Shown here: positions 28,263 through 37,826 of the stretch, piece by piece
Layout of the letters: every line of letters begins with the position of its first letter
Numbering within the stretch: the first letter of the stretch is position 1
Source of the DNA: JABDIP01 sp965250245
Lineage (GTDB): Bacteria > Pseudomonadota > Alphaproteobacteria > DSM-16000 > Inquilinaceae
Assembly (NCBI GenBank): GCA_965250245.1
Contig: OZ252296.1
Location: 4,526,001 to 4,590,000, forward strand
Length of the DNA stretch: 64,000 nucleotides
Direction: 5' to 3'
Translations under genes and position numbers: made by a program
Notes under the pieces: model-generated
Databases searched by the model: none
The model's input: the letters and a program-made list of their open reading frames with translations, nothing else
What the model was told of the DNA's origin: nothing

Positions 28263-29349
28263 CGGTGTCGTCCGGATCGGCCAGGGCTGCCAGCCGCGCC
28301 GCCTCGTCCTCGGCGGTCAGGGCGTCGACCAGCTCGTCCAGCGCCTCGCCGGCCAGGATCTTGTCCAGCTTGTAGAGGGTCAGGTTGATGCGGTGGTCGG
28401 TCACCCGTCCCTGGGGGAAATTGTAGGTGCGGATGCGTTCCGACCGGTCGCCGGAGCCGATCTGGCTGCGTCGGGCCTCGGCCCGTTCGGCATCGGCCGC
28501 CGCGCGTTCCTGCTCGTAGATGCGGGCGCGCAGGATCTTCATCGCCTTGGCGCGGTTCTTGTGCTGCGACTTCTCGTCCTGCTGCGAGACGACGATGCCG
28601 GTGGGCAGGTGGGTGATGCGCACTGCGCTATCGGTCTTGTTGACCGACTGTCCGCCGGGACCCGACGACCGATAGGTATCGATGCGTAGATCTTTCTCCT
28701 CGATCTGCACATCGACATCCTCGGCCTCGGGCAACACCGCGACGGTGGCCGCGGAGGTATGGATGCGCCCCTGGGCCTCGGTCGCCGGCACCCGCTGCAC
28801 CCGGTGCACGCCGCTCTCGTATTTCAGCCGCGCGAAGACGCCCGATCCGACGATGCTGGCGCTGGCCTCCTTGAAGCCGCCGATGCCGGTCTCGTGCAGA
28901 TCCATGGTCTCGAAGCGCCAGCCCTTGATCGCCGCATAGCGTTGGTACATGGCGAACAGATCGGCGGCGAACAGCGCCGCCTCGTCGCCGCCGGTGCCGG
29001 CCCGCACCTCCAGGATGGCGTTGCGCCGGTCGGCCTCGTCTTTGGGCAGCAGCATGAGCTGCAGGGCGCGCTCCAGTTCCGGGATGCGGTCCTTCAGCGT
29101 GCGGAACTCCTCCTCCGCCATCGCCCGCATCTCCGGGTCGCCGTCCTGCTCGGTCATCAACTCCGCCAGGTCGCCCATCTCGTCGCGGCTCGCCTGCAGC
29201 TCCTCGATGCGCTGGGCGATCGGCTCCAGCTCCGCATACTCCTTGGAGCAGACGGTGAACTCATCCGGCGACAGGGTGCCCTGCGCCATGATCTCGGCCA
29301 GCTCGCCGAACCGGGCCAGCACCTTTGCGAAACTCTCGTCCAGACTCAC
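28225..29349 (-). CDS. prfA: peptide chain release factor 1
   Basis: A 374-residue RF1 that terminates translation at UAA and UAG. The stop-recognition tripeptide is PAT at 188-190 within RVPATEAQGR. The catalytic GGQ is at 232-234 in SSGPGGQSVNKTD. It is about 15 residues longer than E. coli RF1 because of an acidic C-terminal extension (DPDDTDGPDGGDRPDAR). It is followed by prmC, which modifies Gln234. Confidence 0.96.
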   Translation of the reverse strand: MSLDESFAKVLARFGELAEIMAQGTLSPDEFTVCSKEYAELEPIAQRIEELQASRDEMGDLAELMTEQDGDPEMRAMAEEEFRTLKDRIPELERALQLMLLPKDEADRRNAILEVRAGTGGDEAALFAADLFAMYQRYAAIKGWRFETMDLHETGIGGFKEASASIVGSGVFARLKYESGVHRVQRVPATEAQGRIHTSAATVAVLPEAEDVDVQIEEKDLRIDTYRSSGPGGQSVNKTDSAVRITHLPTGIVVSQQDEKSQHKNRAKAMKILRARIYEQERAAADAERAEARRSQIGSGDRSERIRTYNFPQGRVTDHRINLTLYKLDKILAGEALDELVDALTAEDEAARLAALADPDDTDGPDGGDRPDAR

Positions 29350-29458
29350 GATTTACATTCCCACGCTGACAGCCACGCCTCGTCCCGTCCGCCGCGGGAC
29401 CTGGACGTGGGTGGTGTCGTGGTCGTCGGTCGGATGGAACCCTAGGAACCGGGCTCCG

Positions 29459-30604
29459 CTACTCGGCGGCCGACAAGGGCCGCTCTCCTTCCGCTTCTTC
29501 GGCCGCCTTGGCCGCCTCGATCTCGGCCGCCTTGGCTTCGACCATGCCGACCAGATGGTCGACGATGTTGGGGTCGTTCAGGCGGTGGTCCGGAAGGCCG
29601 TTGACATAGACCTGGTGCACGCCGCGGCCGCCGCCGGTGAAGCCGATATCGGTCATGGTGGCCTCGCCCGGCCCGTTCACCACGCAGCCGATCACCGAGA
29701 CGGTCATGGGCGTGGTGATATGGGCCAGCCGTTCCTCCAGCACCTGCACGGTCTGGATCACATTGAACTGCTGGCGGGCGCAGGAGGGGCAGGAGATCAC
29801 GGTGACGCCGCGGCGCCGGATGCCGAGCGATTTCAGGATCTCGTAGCCGGCCTTGATCTCCTCCACCGGATCGGCGGAGAGCGAGACCCGGATGGTGTCG
29901 CCGATGCCGGACCACAGCAGCATGCCCATGCCGATGGCGCTCTTGACCGTGCCGCTGGCCAGGCCGCCCGCCTCGGTGATGCCGACATGCAGCGGGTAGT
30001 CGCAGGCCTCGGCCAGGCCCTGATAGGCGGCCACGGCCAGGAACACGTCGGAGGCCTTCACGCTGATCTTGAACTCGTGGAAGTCCTCGTCTTCCAGGAG
30101 CCGGGCGTGGTTCAGCGCGCTTTCCACCATCGCCTCGGGGCAGGGCTCGCCATAGCGTTCCAGCAGGTCGCGCTCCAGGCTGCCGGCATTGACGCCGATG
30201 CGCATGGAGCAGCCATTGTCGCGGGCGGCCTTGACCACCTCCGCCACCCGCTCCTTGGAGCCGATATTGCCGGGGTTGATCCGCAGGCAGGCCGCGCCGT
30301 TCGCCGCCGCCTCGATGCCGCGCTTGTAGTGGAAATGGATGTCCGCGACGATCGGCACCGTCACTTCCGGAACGATCTCCTTCAGCGCCGCCGTCGACGC
30401 CTCGTCCGGGCAGGATACGCGCACGATATCGGCGCCGGCGATCTCAAGCTGGCGGATCTGGGCGATCGTCGCCGCGGCGTCGGAGGTCAGCGTGTTGGTC
30501 ATCGACTGCACCGCGATCGGCGCGTCGCCGCCAACCGGCACCTTGCCGACATGGATCTGCCGGCACTTGCGGCGATCGATCTGGCGATAGGCTCGGACGG
30601 TCAT
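29459..30604 (-). CDS. ispG: 4-hydroxy-3-methylbut-2-enyl diphosphate synthase (flavodoxin)
   Basis: A 381-residue [4Fe-4S] enzyme of the MEP isoprenoid pathway. The TIM barrel begins QIHVGKVPVGGDAPIAVQSM. The iron-sulfur ligands are in SCPSCARQQF (about residue 280) and VIGCVVNGPGEA (about 315-325). It lies between rodZ and prfA. In many relatives hisS sits between ispG and prfA, but it is absent here. Confidence 0.95.
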   Translation of the reverse strand: MTVRAYRQIDRRKCRQIHVGKVPVGGDAPIAVQSMTNTLTSDAAATIAQIRQLEIAGADIVRVSCPDEASTAALKEIVPEVTVPIVADIHFHYKRGIEAAANGAACLRINPGNIGSKERVAEVVKAARDNGCSMRIGVNAGSLERDLLERYGEPCPEAMVESALNHARLLEDEDFHEFKISVKASDVFLAVAAYQGLAEACDYPLHVGITEAGGLASGTVKSAIGMGMLLWSGIGDTIRVSLSADPVEEIKAGYEILKSLGIRRRGVTVISCPSCARQQFNVIQTVQVLEERLAHITTPMTVSVIGCVVNGPGEATMTDIGFTGGGRGVHQVYVNGLPDHRLNDPNIVDHLVGMVEAKAAEIEAAKAAEEAEGERPLSAAE

Positions 30605-30742
30605 GTCGGGACCATAGACCGGAGTTGTGACAGTAAGGCGGCGTCCGCGCCTTTATAGGCGAGCCGGATCGGGCGCGAAAGGCGTTCCCGCCCTGTCTGT
30701 GAAGTGGTGATCGCCGGGCCGGCCGGCAACGGATAGGGGCCG

Positions 30743-32137
30743 CTAGTTGCCGTCGGCGCCGAAATTGTCCGGATCGAGCGCGACGTTGCGGACGACGGTG
30801 CCGCGCAGGCCAAGCGGCTGCTGGACCACCCCGTCGATCAGGACTTCCAGGCCGCCGGCGTTTCCGGAGGCCAGGGTCAGCCCGTCGCTGTTCGGCACCC
30901 GGTAGGTCTCGCCGGGCTCCAGCACCCGGGTCATGACGAGATTGCCGCGATCATCGGTGATCTGCACCCAGCTCATTTCGGTGGCGCGGATCAGGATGCG
31001 GGAATTCAGCGAGCCCAGCGCGGCGCGGCGCGGCTGGTCGGGCTGGACCGCCGGCGGCGGCGGCGGCGGCGCGGCACCAACCTGGCGAGTCGGCAGGATG
31101 TTCAGCGGCCCGGACCCGGAGGAGTCCGTGGTCGAGTCCTCGGTGGCCGCCTTGGGCTGGGCATTGGCGGAGGGCGCCTCCGGCACCGCGACGGCGACGT
31201 CGAAGGATTGCTGCTCCGGCGCCGCAGGCGGAACCTGGCGGATCGTCTCCACCACCTGCGCCGACTCGATCGGCTCGACCGCGGTCGGCTGCGACGCTTG
31301 TTCCGTCGGGGGCGGTGTCGGCTCGGCGACCACCACCGGCGCCACGGTCTCGACCGGGGCCGGCTCGGGCTCCGGCGCCGGCGGCGCGCCCTCGGAAACC
31401 TCATATGGCGATTCGGCGTCGGCCGGCACCGCGACCTCGGCGGGGTCGGTCGTGGCTGCGGCCGGCGGGTTGCGCGTTTCCGCCAGGGCGGCAAGCGCAT
31501 CGAAATTCGGCGGGGCGGCGGACGGTGACGCGGCCGGATCGGCGTCCGTCATCGTCTCCGACGCCGTCGGTTCCGGCGCGGCCGCCGGAGGCGGCGCCGT
31601 CGGCTCGGCAGCCTCGCCGCCACGGCTCGCCAGCTCGGCGAAACGGTCCGGGATATCGGCGACCCGGTTGACCAGCCCGTCCTCGCCGGCGCTGGTCACA
31701 TGCCAGGCGCCATAGGCCAGAGCGGCCAGCAGGACGCCGACCACCAGCAGCCCGACACCGGGCACCTTGGCCTCGGTCGGGGCGACCGGGAAGACGTAGT
31801 CGGTGCGCTTGGAGAGCTCCTGCGCCTCCTCCTTGAACCGGCGCACCATGTCGTTGGTGTCCAGGTTCAGGAAATCGGAGTAGGTCCGCACGAACCCGAT
31901 GGCGTAGACGGTGCCCGGCAGATCGCTGTACCGGCCATCCTCGATCGCCTCGAGATAGGGCCTCTGGATCCGCAGCAGCTGGGCGATATCGGCGACGTCG
32001 TAGCCCGCCTCCTCGCGGGCCCGGCGCAGCACCAGACAGACCGGGTCGCGGGTCAGCGCCGCCGTCATGGGCGGCTGCGACTCGTCCTTCTCATCAGGGA
32101 TTACGGCCACGTTCAACGGCTTCCTACCTTGCGCCAT
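30743..32137 (-). CDS. rodZ: RodZ-like cytoskeletal membrane protein
   Basis: A 464-residue bitopic protein that links MreB to the elongation machinery. Residues 30-100 are the cytoplasmic helix-turn-helix domain (LRRAREEAGYDVADIAQLLRI, YLEAIEDGRYSDLPG). A single membrane segment spans 125-147. A long Pro/Ala/Glu linker (150-365) with a glycine/proline run follows, then a periplasmic DUF4115 beta domain (RILIRATEMSWVQITD, PGETYRVPN). Homologues at this place in alphaproteobacterial genomes are annotated RodZ or as helix-turn-helix proteins. Confidence 0.88.
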   Translation of the reverse strand: MAQGRKPLNVAVIPDEKDESQPPMTAALTRDPVCLVLRRAREEAGYDVADIAQLLRIQRPYLEAIEDGRYSDLPGTVYAIGFVRTYSDFLNLDTNDMVRRFKEEAQELSKRTDYVFPVAPTEAKVPGVGLLVVGVLLAALAYGAWHVTSAGEDGLVNRVADIPDRFAELASRGGEAAEPTAPPPAAAPEPTASETMTDADPAASPSAAPPNFDALAALAETRNPPAAATTDPAEVAVPADAESPYEVSEGAPPAPEPEPAPVETVAPVVVAEPTPPPTEQASQPTAVEPIESAQVVETIRQVPPAAPEQQSFDVAVAVPEAPSANAQPKAATEDSTTDSSGSGPLNILPTRQVGAAPPPPPPAVQPDQPRRAALGSLNSRILIRATEMSWVQITDDRGNLVMTRVLEPGETYRVPNSDGLTLASGNAGGLEVLIDGVVQQPLGLRGTVVRNVALDPDNFGADGN

Positions 32138-32344
32138 CTTGCGTCGTCTTTACCTGTCCGCGCTAGTTGTCGCCGACGGCACGGCACAGCGGCCCAAAGG
32201 TCCGGCCAGGCGCATGCGGGCCTGCGAACCGGAAGGGTCCCGCACATCATCGCCATTGTTAGTCCGGCAATCCTTAAAAGTTGTTAACAACAACGAATCG
32301 TTACCAGATTTGGAACCGCCGCCGGATGGCCCGGCGGCAGGCCA

Positions 32345-34633
32345 TTACAGCGCGACTCCCCGGTCCCGGGCAAAGGCCTTCAGGCTGTCGCGCACGCTTT
32401 TCTGCTCGCCGGCGCACAGGAGCTCGAGATACTGGGTCAGCGCGGCCACGTCGAGGCTGCGGATCATCGTCTTCAGCCCGCCGATCGCCGCCGGCGCCGC
32501 CGACAGGCGCCGGAGACCCAGCCCCACCAGGGCCATGGCTTCGAGCGGGTGGCCGGCCATCTCGCCGCACACGCTGATCGGCACGTCGGCCTCGGTGCAG
32601 TGCCGGATCAGGTCGCGCATGATGTTGAGGAAAGCCGGCGACAGCGGGTCGTAGCGCTGCGCCAGCTTCGGATTGCCGCGGTCCGAGGCGAACAGGTACT
32701 GCAGCAGGTCGTTGGAGCCCACCGACACGAAATCGACCCGCGACAGCACCGCCGGCAGCTGCCACAGCAGCGACGGCACCTCGATCATGACGCCGACCGA
32801 GACGGAGTCCGGCGCCTCGTCGCCATTGGCGGCGGCGCGCGCGCGTTCCAGCTCCAGCAGACGCACCGCCGCGTCCAGCTCCGAGACCTCGGCGATCATC
32901 GGGAACATCACGCTGACCGGCCGCCCCTTGGAGGCCTTGAGCAGCGCGCGAAGCTGGTTGCGCAGCATGGCCGGCCGGTCCAGCCCGATGCGGATCGCCC
33001 GCCAGCCCAGCGCCGGGTTCTCCTGCGGCAAATCGGCGAAATAGGGCAGCCGCTTGTCGCCGCCGATATCCAGGGTGCGGAACACGACCGGCTTGCCGTC
33101 GGCCTGGTCCAGGACCCGGCTGTACAGCTCGGTCTGCACCGCCACGTCCGGATAGGCGGCCCGCACCATGAACGGGATCTCGGTGCGGTAGAGCCCGACA
33201 CCCTCCGCGCCGGTGTCGTGCAGATGCGGCATGTCGAGCAGCAGCCCGGCATTGATGTGCAGCGAGACGCCCACGCCGTCTCGGCTTTCCGCCGGCAGCT
33301 TGGCGAGCCCCGCCATCTCGCGCTTGCGCCGTTCCCGCAGCTCGGCGTGCTCGCTGAAGACGGCCTGCACGTCGTCGGCGGGGCGGATGAAGATCTGGCC
33401 GTTGTCGCCGTCGACGATCACCGGGTCCAGCGGCTCGGTGCGCGACAGCACGTCCGGGCACTGGCCCACCACGGGGATGTCCAGGGCCCGGGCCACGATC
33501 GCCACATGGCTGGCGGCGGAGCCTTCCTCCAGCACCAGGGCGCGGATGCGCCGCTGGTCGTAGTCCAACAGCTCCGCCGGGCCGATCGAGCGGGCCACCA
33601 GCACCACATCGTCGGGCAGGGTGCCGGCGGCCGCCGCCGACGTCTTGCCGGCCAGGTGCAGCAACAGCCGGTTGGCCAGATCCTCGAAATCCGCCAGGCG
33701 CTCGCGCAGATACGGGTCGGTCATGTGCACGATGCGGGCGCGCATGTCGTCCTGCACCCGCTGCACCGCCGCCTCGGCCGTGAGGCCGGTGGTGATCGCG
33801 TCGGTGATGCGGTTCAGCCAGCCGCGATCCTCGGCGAACATCCGGTAGGTCTCCAGGATGTCCTGGGAGTCGGCCAGCCTGTCGGCCGCGCTCGCCAGCA
33901 GGGCGTCGAGCGAGCTGTGCATGGCGTCGACCGCCTGCCACAGCCGCGCCTTCTCCGCAGCCGGGTCCTCGGCGACCATCTCGCGCACCGTGAGCTGAGG
34001 CCGGTGCAGCACGGCGATGCCCTGGGCCAGGCCGGCGTTCAGCGACACGCCCTCGATCCGGGAGGGCAGCACGCCGCCGGCCCCGTCGCCGGCGATCTCG
34101 CCGCTGGCGGCCAGTTGCTGACCCGCGACCAGCTCGGCGACGACCATCGCCACGGTCTGCAGGGTCTCGACATCCTCCTCGCTGTAGGTGCGGCGCTCAC
34201 GATGCTGGATCACCAGCACGCCGCGCACCCGGCCGCCGCGCAGCACCGGCACGCCGAGCAGCGAGTGGTAGGCCTCCTCGCCGGTCTCCGGGCGATAGGC
34301 GAAGTTGGGATGGGCCGGGGCGTTGGCGATGGCCAGCGAGCGCGCCGTCGCCGCCACCTCGCCGACCAGGCCCTCGCCGACCCTGAGCCGGGTCCGGTGC
34401 ACCGCTTCGGGATTGAGGCCGATGGTCGCGAACAGCTCCAGCACGTCGCCGGGCCGCATCACATAGGTGGAGCAGACCTCCGCCACCATCTCGGTTGCGA
34501 TCAGGTGGACGATCTTGTCGAGCCGGGAGGCGCCGTCGCCGGACGCCGCCATGACGTCGCGCAGCCGGGAGAGCAGCCGCCGGGACGGGCTGACCTCCGA
34601 CGCGAACGCCGTCGTATCGCCGACGCCGGGCAT
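32345..34633 (-). CDS. ptsP: phosphoenolpyruvate-protein phosphotransferase PtsP (EI-Ntr)
   Basis: A 762-residue enzyme I of the nitrogen PTS. An N-terminal GAF domain (about 20-170, NifA-like) is followed by the enzyme I N-domain with the phosphorylated His376 in GSAASHVAIVARALDI, and the PEP-binding TIM barrel (GLYRTEIPFM, PVVFRTLDIGGDKRLPYF, SVGSNDLLQY, SVCGEMAGHP). It passes phosphate to NPr and EIIA-Ntr, which are not in this window. Its ATG lies one base after the lysC stop, so the two are co-translated, a conserved pairing. Confidence 0.95.
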   Translation of the reverse strand: MPGVGDTTAFASEVSPSRRLLSRLRDVMAASGDGASRLDKIVHLIATEMVAEVCSTYVMRPGDVLELFATIGLNPEAVHRTRLRVGEGLVGEVAATARSLAIANAPAHPNFAYRPETGEEAYHSLLGVPVLRGGRVRGVLVIQHRERRTYSEEDVETLQTVAMVVAELVAGQQLAASGEIAGDGAGGVLPSRIEGVSLNAGLAQGIAVLHRPQLTVREMVAEDPAAEKARLWQAVDAMHSSLDALLASAADRLADSQDILETYRMFAEDRGWLNRITDAITTGLTAEAAVQRVQDDMRARIVHMTDPYLRERLADFEDLANRLLLHLAGKTSAAAAGTLPDDVVLVARSIGPAELLDYDQRRIRALVLEEGSAASHVAIVARALDIPVVGQCPDVLSRTEPLDPVIVDGDNGQIFIRPADDVQAVFSEHAELRERRKREMAGLAKLPAESRDGVGVSLHINAGLLLDMPHLHDTGAEGVGLYRTEIPFMVRAAYPDVAVQTELYSRVLDQADGKPVVFRTLDIGGDKRLPYFADLPQENPALGWRAIRIGLDRPAMLRNQLRALLKASKGRPVSVMFPMIAEVSELDAAVRLLELERARAAANGDEAPDSVSVGVMIEVPSLLWQLPAVLSRVDFVSVGSNDLLQYLFASDRGNPKLAQRYDPLSPAFLNIMRDLIRHCTEADVPISVCGEMAGHPLEAMALVGLGLRRLSAAPAAIGGLKTMIRSLDVAALTQYLELLCAGEQKSVRDSLKAFARDRGVAL

Positions 34634-34634
34634 G

Positions 34635-35855
34635 TCAGGAATCGTCCAGGCCGTAGGCGGAATGCAGCGCGCGCACCGCCAGCTCGGTGTATTTCTCCTC
34701 GACCAGCACGCTGATCTTGATCTCCGAGGTGGAGATCACCTGGATGTTGATGCCGTTCTCCGCCAGCGCCTTGAACATGCGCTGCGCGACACCTGCGTGG
34801 CTGCGCATGCCCACGCCGATCACCGAGATCTTGACCACATCGCTGTCCGGCCGGAGCTGGCTGAACTTCACGTCGGAATCCAGGTCCTTGAGGACGCGCA
34901 CCGCCGGGTCGAGCTCCGCCTTGCCGACCGTGAAGGTCAGGTCGGTCGCCTTGCCGTCCTCGGAGATGTTCTGGACGATCATGTCGACATTGATGCCGGC
35001 ATCGGAGAGGGGCCCGAAGATCGACGCGGCGACGCCGGGCTTGTCGCGCACCCCCACCAGGGTGATCTTCGCCTCGTCCCGGCTATACGCGATGCCGCTT
35101 ACGACCTGCTGTTCCACGATCTCGTCCTCGTCCACCACCAGTGTACCCGGTGCGTCGTCAAAACTGGAGAGCACCTGCAGCCGCACGCGGTGGTTCATGG
35201 CGATTTCCACCGAGCGGGTCTGCAACACCTTGGCCCCGAGAGAGGCCATTTCTAGCATTTCCTCGTAGGTGATCTTGTGAAGTTTTCGTGCCTTTCGCAC
35301 GATCCGCGGGTCACAGGTGTAGACGCCGTCCACATCGGTATAGATGTCGCAGCGATCCGCCTTCAGGGCCGCCGCCAGCGCCACCGCCGTGGTGTCGGTG
35401 CCCCCGCGCCCCAGCGTGGTGATCCGGCCGACAGGCGACAGCCCCTGGAACCCGGCGACCACCGGCACCTCGCCGGTAGCCATGCGGCGGTCCAGCTCCT
35501 CGGTCTCGATCCCGGTGATCCGCGCCTTGCCATGCATGTCGTCGGTGCGGATGGGGATCTGGCCGCCCAGCCACGACCGCGCCGGCACCCCGGCCTGCTG
35601 CAACGCCATCGCCATCAGCCCGGCGGTGACCTGCTCGCCTGACGACACCACCGTGTCGTATTCGCGCGCGTCATAGAGCGGCGCGGCCTCGCTGCAATAC
35701 TCGACCAGCTGGTTGGTGACCCCGGCCATGGCCGAGACGACCACCGCCACCTCGTTGCCCTTGTCCCGCTCGGCCTGGACGCGCGTGGCGGCATTGCGGA
35801 TGCGGGCGATATCCGCAACCGACGTGCCGCCGAATTTCTGCACGATGCGCGCCAT
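34635..35855 (-). CDS. lysC: aspartate kinase
   Basis: A 406-residue enzyme phosphorylating aspartate for lysine, threonine and methionine synthesis. It begins MARIVQKFGGTSVADI, the kinase signature. The substrate loop TTLGRGGTDTTAVALAAAL is near 160-178. Two ACT domains occupy the C-terminal third (VTLVGVRDKPGVAASIFGPL and ISVIGVGMRSHAGVAQRMF), implying feedback control by lysine and threonine. The start follows the family; a longer frame to 35975 lacks the conserved beginning. Confidence 0.96.
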   Translation of the reverse strand: MARIVQKFGGTSVADIARIRNAATRVQAERDKGNEVAVVVSAMAGVTNQLVEYCSEAAPLYDAREYDTVVSSGEQVTAGLMAMALQQAGVPARSWLGGQIPIRTDDMHGKARITGIETEELDRRMATGEVPVVAGFQGLSPVGRITTLGRGGTDTTAVALAAALKADRCDIYTDVDGVYTCDPRIVRKARKLHKITYEEMLEMASLGAKVLQTRSVEIAMNHRVRLQVLSSFDDAPGTLVVDEDEIVEQQVVSGIAYSRDEAKITLVGVRDKPGVAASIFGPLSDAGINVDMIVQNISEDGKATDLTFTVGKAELDPAVRVLKDLDSDVKFSQLRPDSDVVKISVIGVGMRSHAGVAQRMFKALAENGINIQVISTSEIKISVLVEEKYTELAVRALHSAYGLDDS

Positions 35856-35998
35856 GGCGTCGCTGACCCCTAACCGCCGGATTTCCGGCAATAATAAGCC
35901 CCGCGGCACGGGCTGGCGACACTGTCGCATTGCCGTGGCGAGGCGGCGTATCCATACTCTCAACGACGGTTTCAAGCAACCGAAGCGCGAGGGGAACC

Positions 35999-36769
35999 AT
36001 GCCGGCCAAAGGCACCGCCGCCGTTGCCATCGACCGGGACGCCAGCATCGACGATTCCGAGATCGCCCGATTCGAAAAGGTCGCGGCGGAATGGTGGGAC
36101 AGCAACGGCCAGTTCCGGCCGCTGCACCGCATGAATCCGACCCGTGTCGGCTATATCCGCGACACGCTGTGCCGCCATTTCGACCGCACCGCCGGCGACC
36201 CGACGCCGTTCGACGGCCTGACGATCGCCGATGTCGGCTGCGGTGGCGGGCTGCTCTGCGAGCCCATGGCCCGGCTCGGCGCCCGGGTCACCGGTGTCGA
36301 TGCCGGCGAGGAGGCGGTGTCGATCGCCCGCCTGCATGCCGGGCAGATGGGCCTGGAGATCGACTACCGGCAGGCGACCGCCGAGGCGTTGGCCGCCGAC
36401 GGCGCGCAGTTCGATGCGGTGCTGGCGCTGGAGATCGTCGAGCACGTCGCCGATGTCGACGCCTTCCTGGCCGCCGTCGCGGCGCTGGTGCGGCCCGGCG
36501 GGGCGCTGATCATGTCGACCCTGAACCGCACGCCGAAGAGCTTCGGCCTCGCCATCGTCGGCGCGGAATACCTGCTGCGCTGGGTGCCGCGCGGCACCCA
36601 TGACTGGCGCAAATTCGTCCGCCCAAGTGAGCTTGCCGCCGGCCTGCGGCGCCAGGGCATCGAGATCGACGAGGTGCGCGGCATGGTCTTCAGCCCGCTC
36701 ACCGGCGCCTGGTCGCTGTCCGAGCGCGACCTCGAGGTCAACTACCTGCTGGCCGGGCACAAGGCCTGA
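35999..36769 (+). CDS. ubiG: ubiquinone biosynthesis O-methyltransferase
   Basis: A 256-residue SAM-dependent enzyme for both O-methylations of ubiquinone synthesis. Features: EKVAAEWWDSNGQFRPLHRM (the UbiG opening), motif I IADVGCGGGLLCEPMARLGA near residue 78, EIVEHVADVDAF, and MSTLNRTPKSF. It ends with GMVFSPLTGAW, all typical. ATG 35999 has GCGAGGGG upstream. It is divergent from lysC, a common arrangement in this class. Confidence 0.96.
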   Translation: MPAKGTAAVAIDRDASIDDSEIARFEKVAAEWWDSNGQFRPLHRMNPTRVGYIRDTLCRHFDRTAGDPTPFDGLTIADVGCGGGLLCEPMARLGARVTGVDAGEEAVSIARLHAGQMGLEIDYRQATAEALAADGAQFDAVLALEIVEHVADVDAFLAAVAALVRPGGALIMSTLNRTPKSFGLAIVGAEYLLRWVPRGTHDWRKFVRPSELAAGLRRQGIEIDEVRGMVFSPLTGAWSLSERDLEVNYLLAGHKA

Positions 36770-36778
36770 CGGCGCGCC

Positions 36779-37303
36779 GTGCTGACCGTCCGCACCGCCA
36801 TACCGAGCGACGCCGCAGGCATTGCCGAGATCCATGTGGAGACCTGGCGCGATGCCTATGCCGGCATCCTGCCGGACAACGTGCTGCTGGGCCTGTCGGA
36901 GGACCGCTACGCGGCGCAGTGGCGGCGGCATCTGGCCCATGACCGGGTCAAGGTGGCGGTCGACAACCGGCATGGGATGATCGGTTTCGGCAGCGCCGGT
37001 CGGGCCCGCGACAGCCGGCTGCCCTATGACGGCGAGATCTACACCCTGTATGTCCGGCCCGACTTCCAGGGCCGCGGCGTCGGCGGCAAGCTGTTGATCG
37101 CATTGTTCGAATCGCTGATGCGGGAGGGCATCGACTCGGCCCTGCTCTGGGTCCTGGCCGACAACCCGGCCCGCTTCTTCTACGAGGCCATGGGCGGCAA
37201 ATGGGCCGCGGTGCGCGACGAGACCCTGTGGGGCGTCACTCTGCCGGAACGCGGCTACGCCTGGGCCAACCTGGCCCAGGCGATCGAGCGGTCGGAGGGG
37301 TAG
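36779..37303 (+). CDS. GNAT family N-acetyltransferase
   Basis: A 174-residue GNAT protein starting at GTG 36779, nine bases after ubiG. The acetyl-CoA motif is LYVRPDFQGRGVGGKLLIAL (about 91-110), and the substrate strand ALLWVLADNPARFFYEAMGG follows. The opening VRTAIPSDAAGIAEIHVETW is standard. Substrate is unknown. It is probably read through from ubiG. Confidence 0.86.
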   Translation: MLTVRTAIPSDAAGIAEIHVETWRDAYAGILPDNVLLGLSEDRYAAQWRRHLAHDRVKVAVDNRHGMIGFGSAGRARDSRLPYDGEIYTLYVRPDFQGRGVGGKLLIALFESLMREGIDSALLWVLADNPARFFYEAMGGKWAAVRDETLWGVTLPERGYAWANLAQAIERSEG

Positions 37304-37306
37304 GCG

Positions 37307-37717
37307 CTAGGCGCCGTCCGGGTCGCCTCCCTCGCCCTTGCCGGTGTCGACCGGCGAGGCCTCGCCCTCGATGATCGCCATGCACAGGGTCGTGCATTCA
37401 TCGCAGATGAAGACGGTCGGACCGGCGATCAGCTTCTTCACCTCATGCTGGCTCTTGCCGCAGAAGGAGCAGTAGAGCGTGTTCTTCTCGGCCGACCGGG
37501 ACCTTCCCTTGGACCGTTTCCGCTTGATCGCGCTTGCGCGCTCGCCCTTCTCCTGATCCGCCAGCCGGCGCTCGATCGCCGCGGACAGGGCCTTCGCTTT
37601 CTCCACCCGGTACTTGACCAGGAGGCCCTTCACGTTGACCAGGTTTCTGCGGTTCTCTTCGAGCAGATCGACGATCTCCTCGAACACCTCGAGTATGTCA
37701 CGGTCCTGCTTTGCCAA
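37307..37717 (-). CDS. stand-alone ClpX-type C4 zinc-finger protein
   Basis: A 136-residue protein. The C-terminal half is the zinc-binding domain normally found at the start of ClpX: Cys83-x2-Cys86 and Cys105-x2-Cys108 in LYCSFCGKSQHEVKKLIAGP and VFICDECTTLC. No AAA+ domain follows. Residues 1-60 form a helical segment (VFEEIVDLLEENRRNLVNVK) and a basic linker (KRKRSKGRSRS) joins the two. In ClpX this finger dimerises and binds SspB and substrates, so an adaptor or antagonist role is conceivable. No function is known to me for such free-standing copies. It is convergent with the acetyltransferase gene and divergent from copA. Confidence 0.85.
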   Translation of the reverse strand: MAKQDRDILEVFEEIVDLLEENRRNLVNVKGLLVKYRVEKAKALSAAIERRLADQEKGERASAIKRKRSKGRSRSAEKNTLYCSFCGKSQHEVKKLIAGPTVFICDECTTLCMAIIEGEASPVDTGKGEGGDPDGA

Positions 37718-37826
37718 TCCTGCCCTCCCGTCCGCGGAAATCCATCGGCTCGAAAACGCAGCCCTCGGGGCTCAAGGATAACGCCGTTTCCCATTTCATG
37801 TCGGTGGAGACGGCACACTCCGGCCA

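Noticed and set aside
31040..31090. Glycine/proline codon run in rodZ as a possible frameshift site
   Set aside because: The reading frame is continuous through the run and the DUF4115 domain follows in frame.
32270..32300. CtrA-like TTAA...TTAAC before rodZ
   Set aside because: The spacer is six bases, not seven, and the site is otherwise an AT-rich promoter region.
32549..34714. A 721-codon open frame opposite ptsP
   Set aside because: Antisense shadow of ptsP; rich in His/Arg/Gly from GC-biased reverse codons, and no ribosome site.
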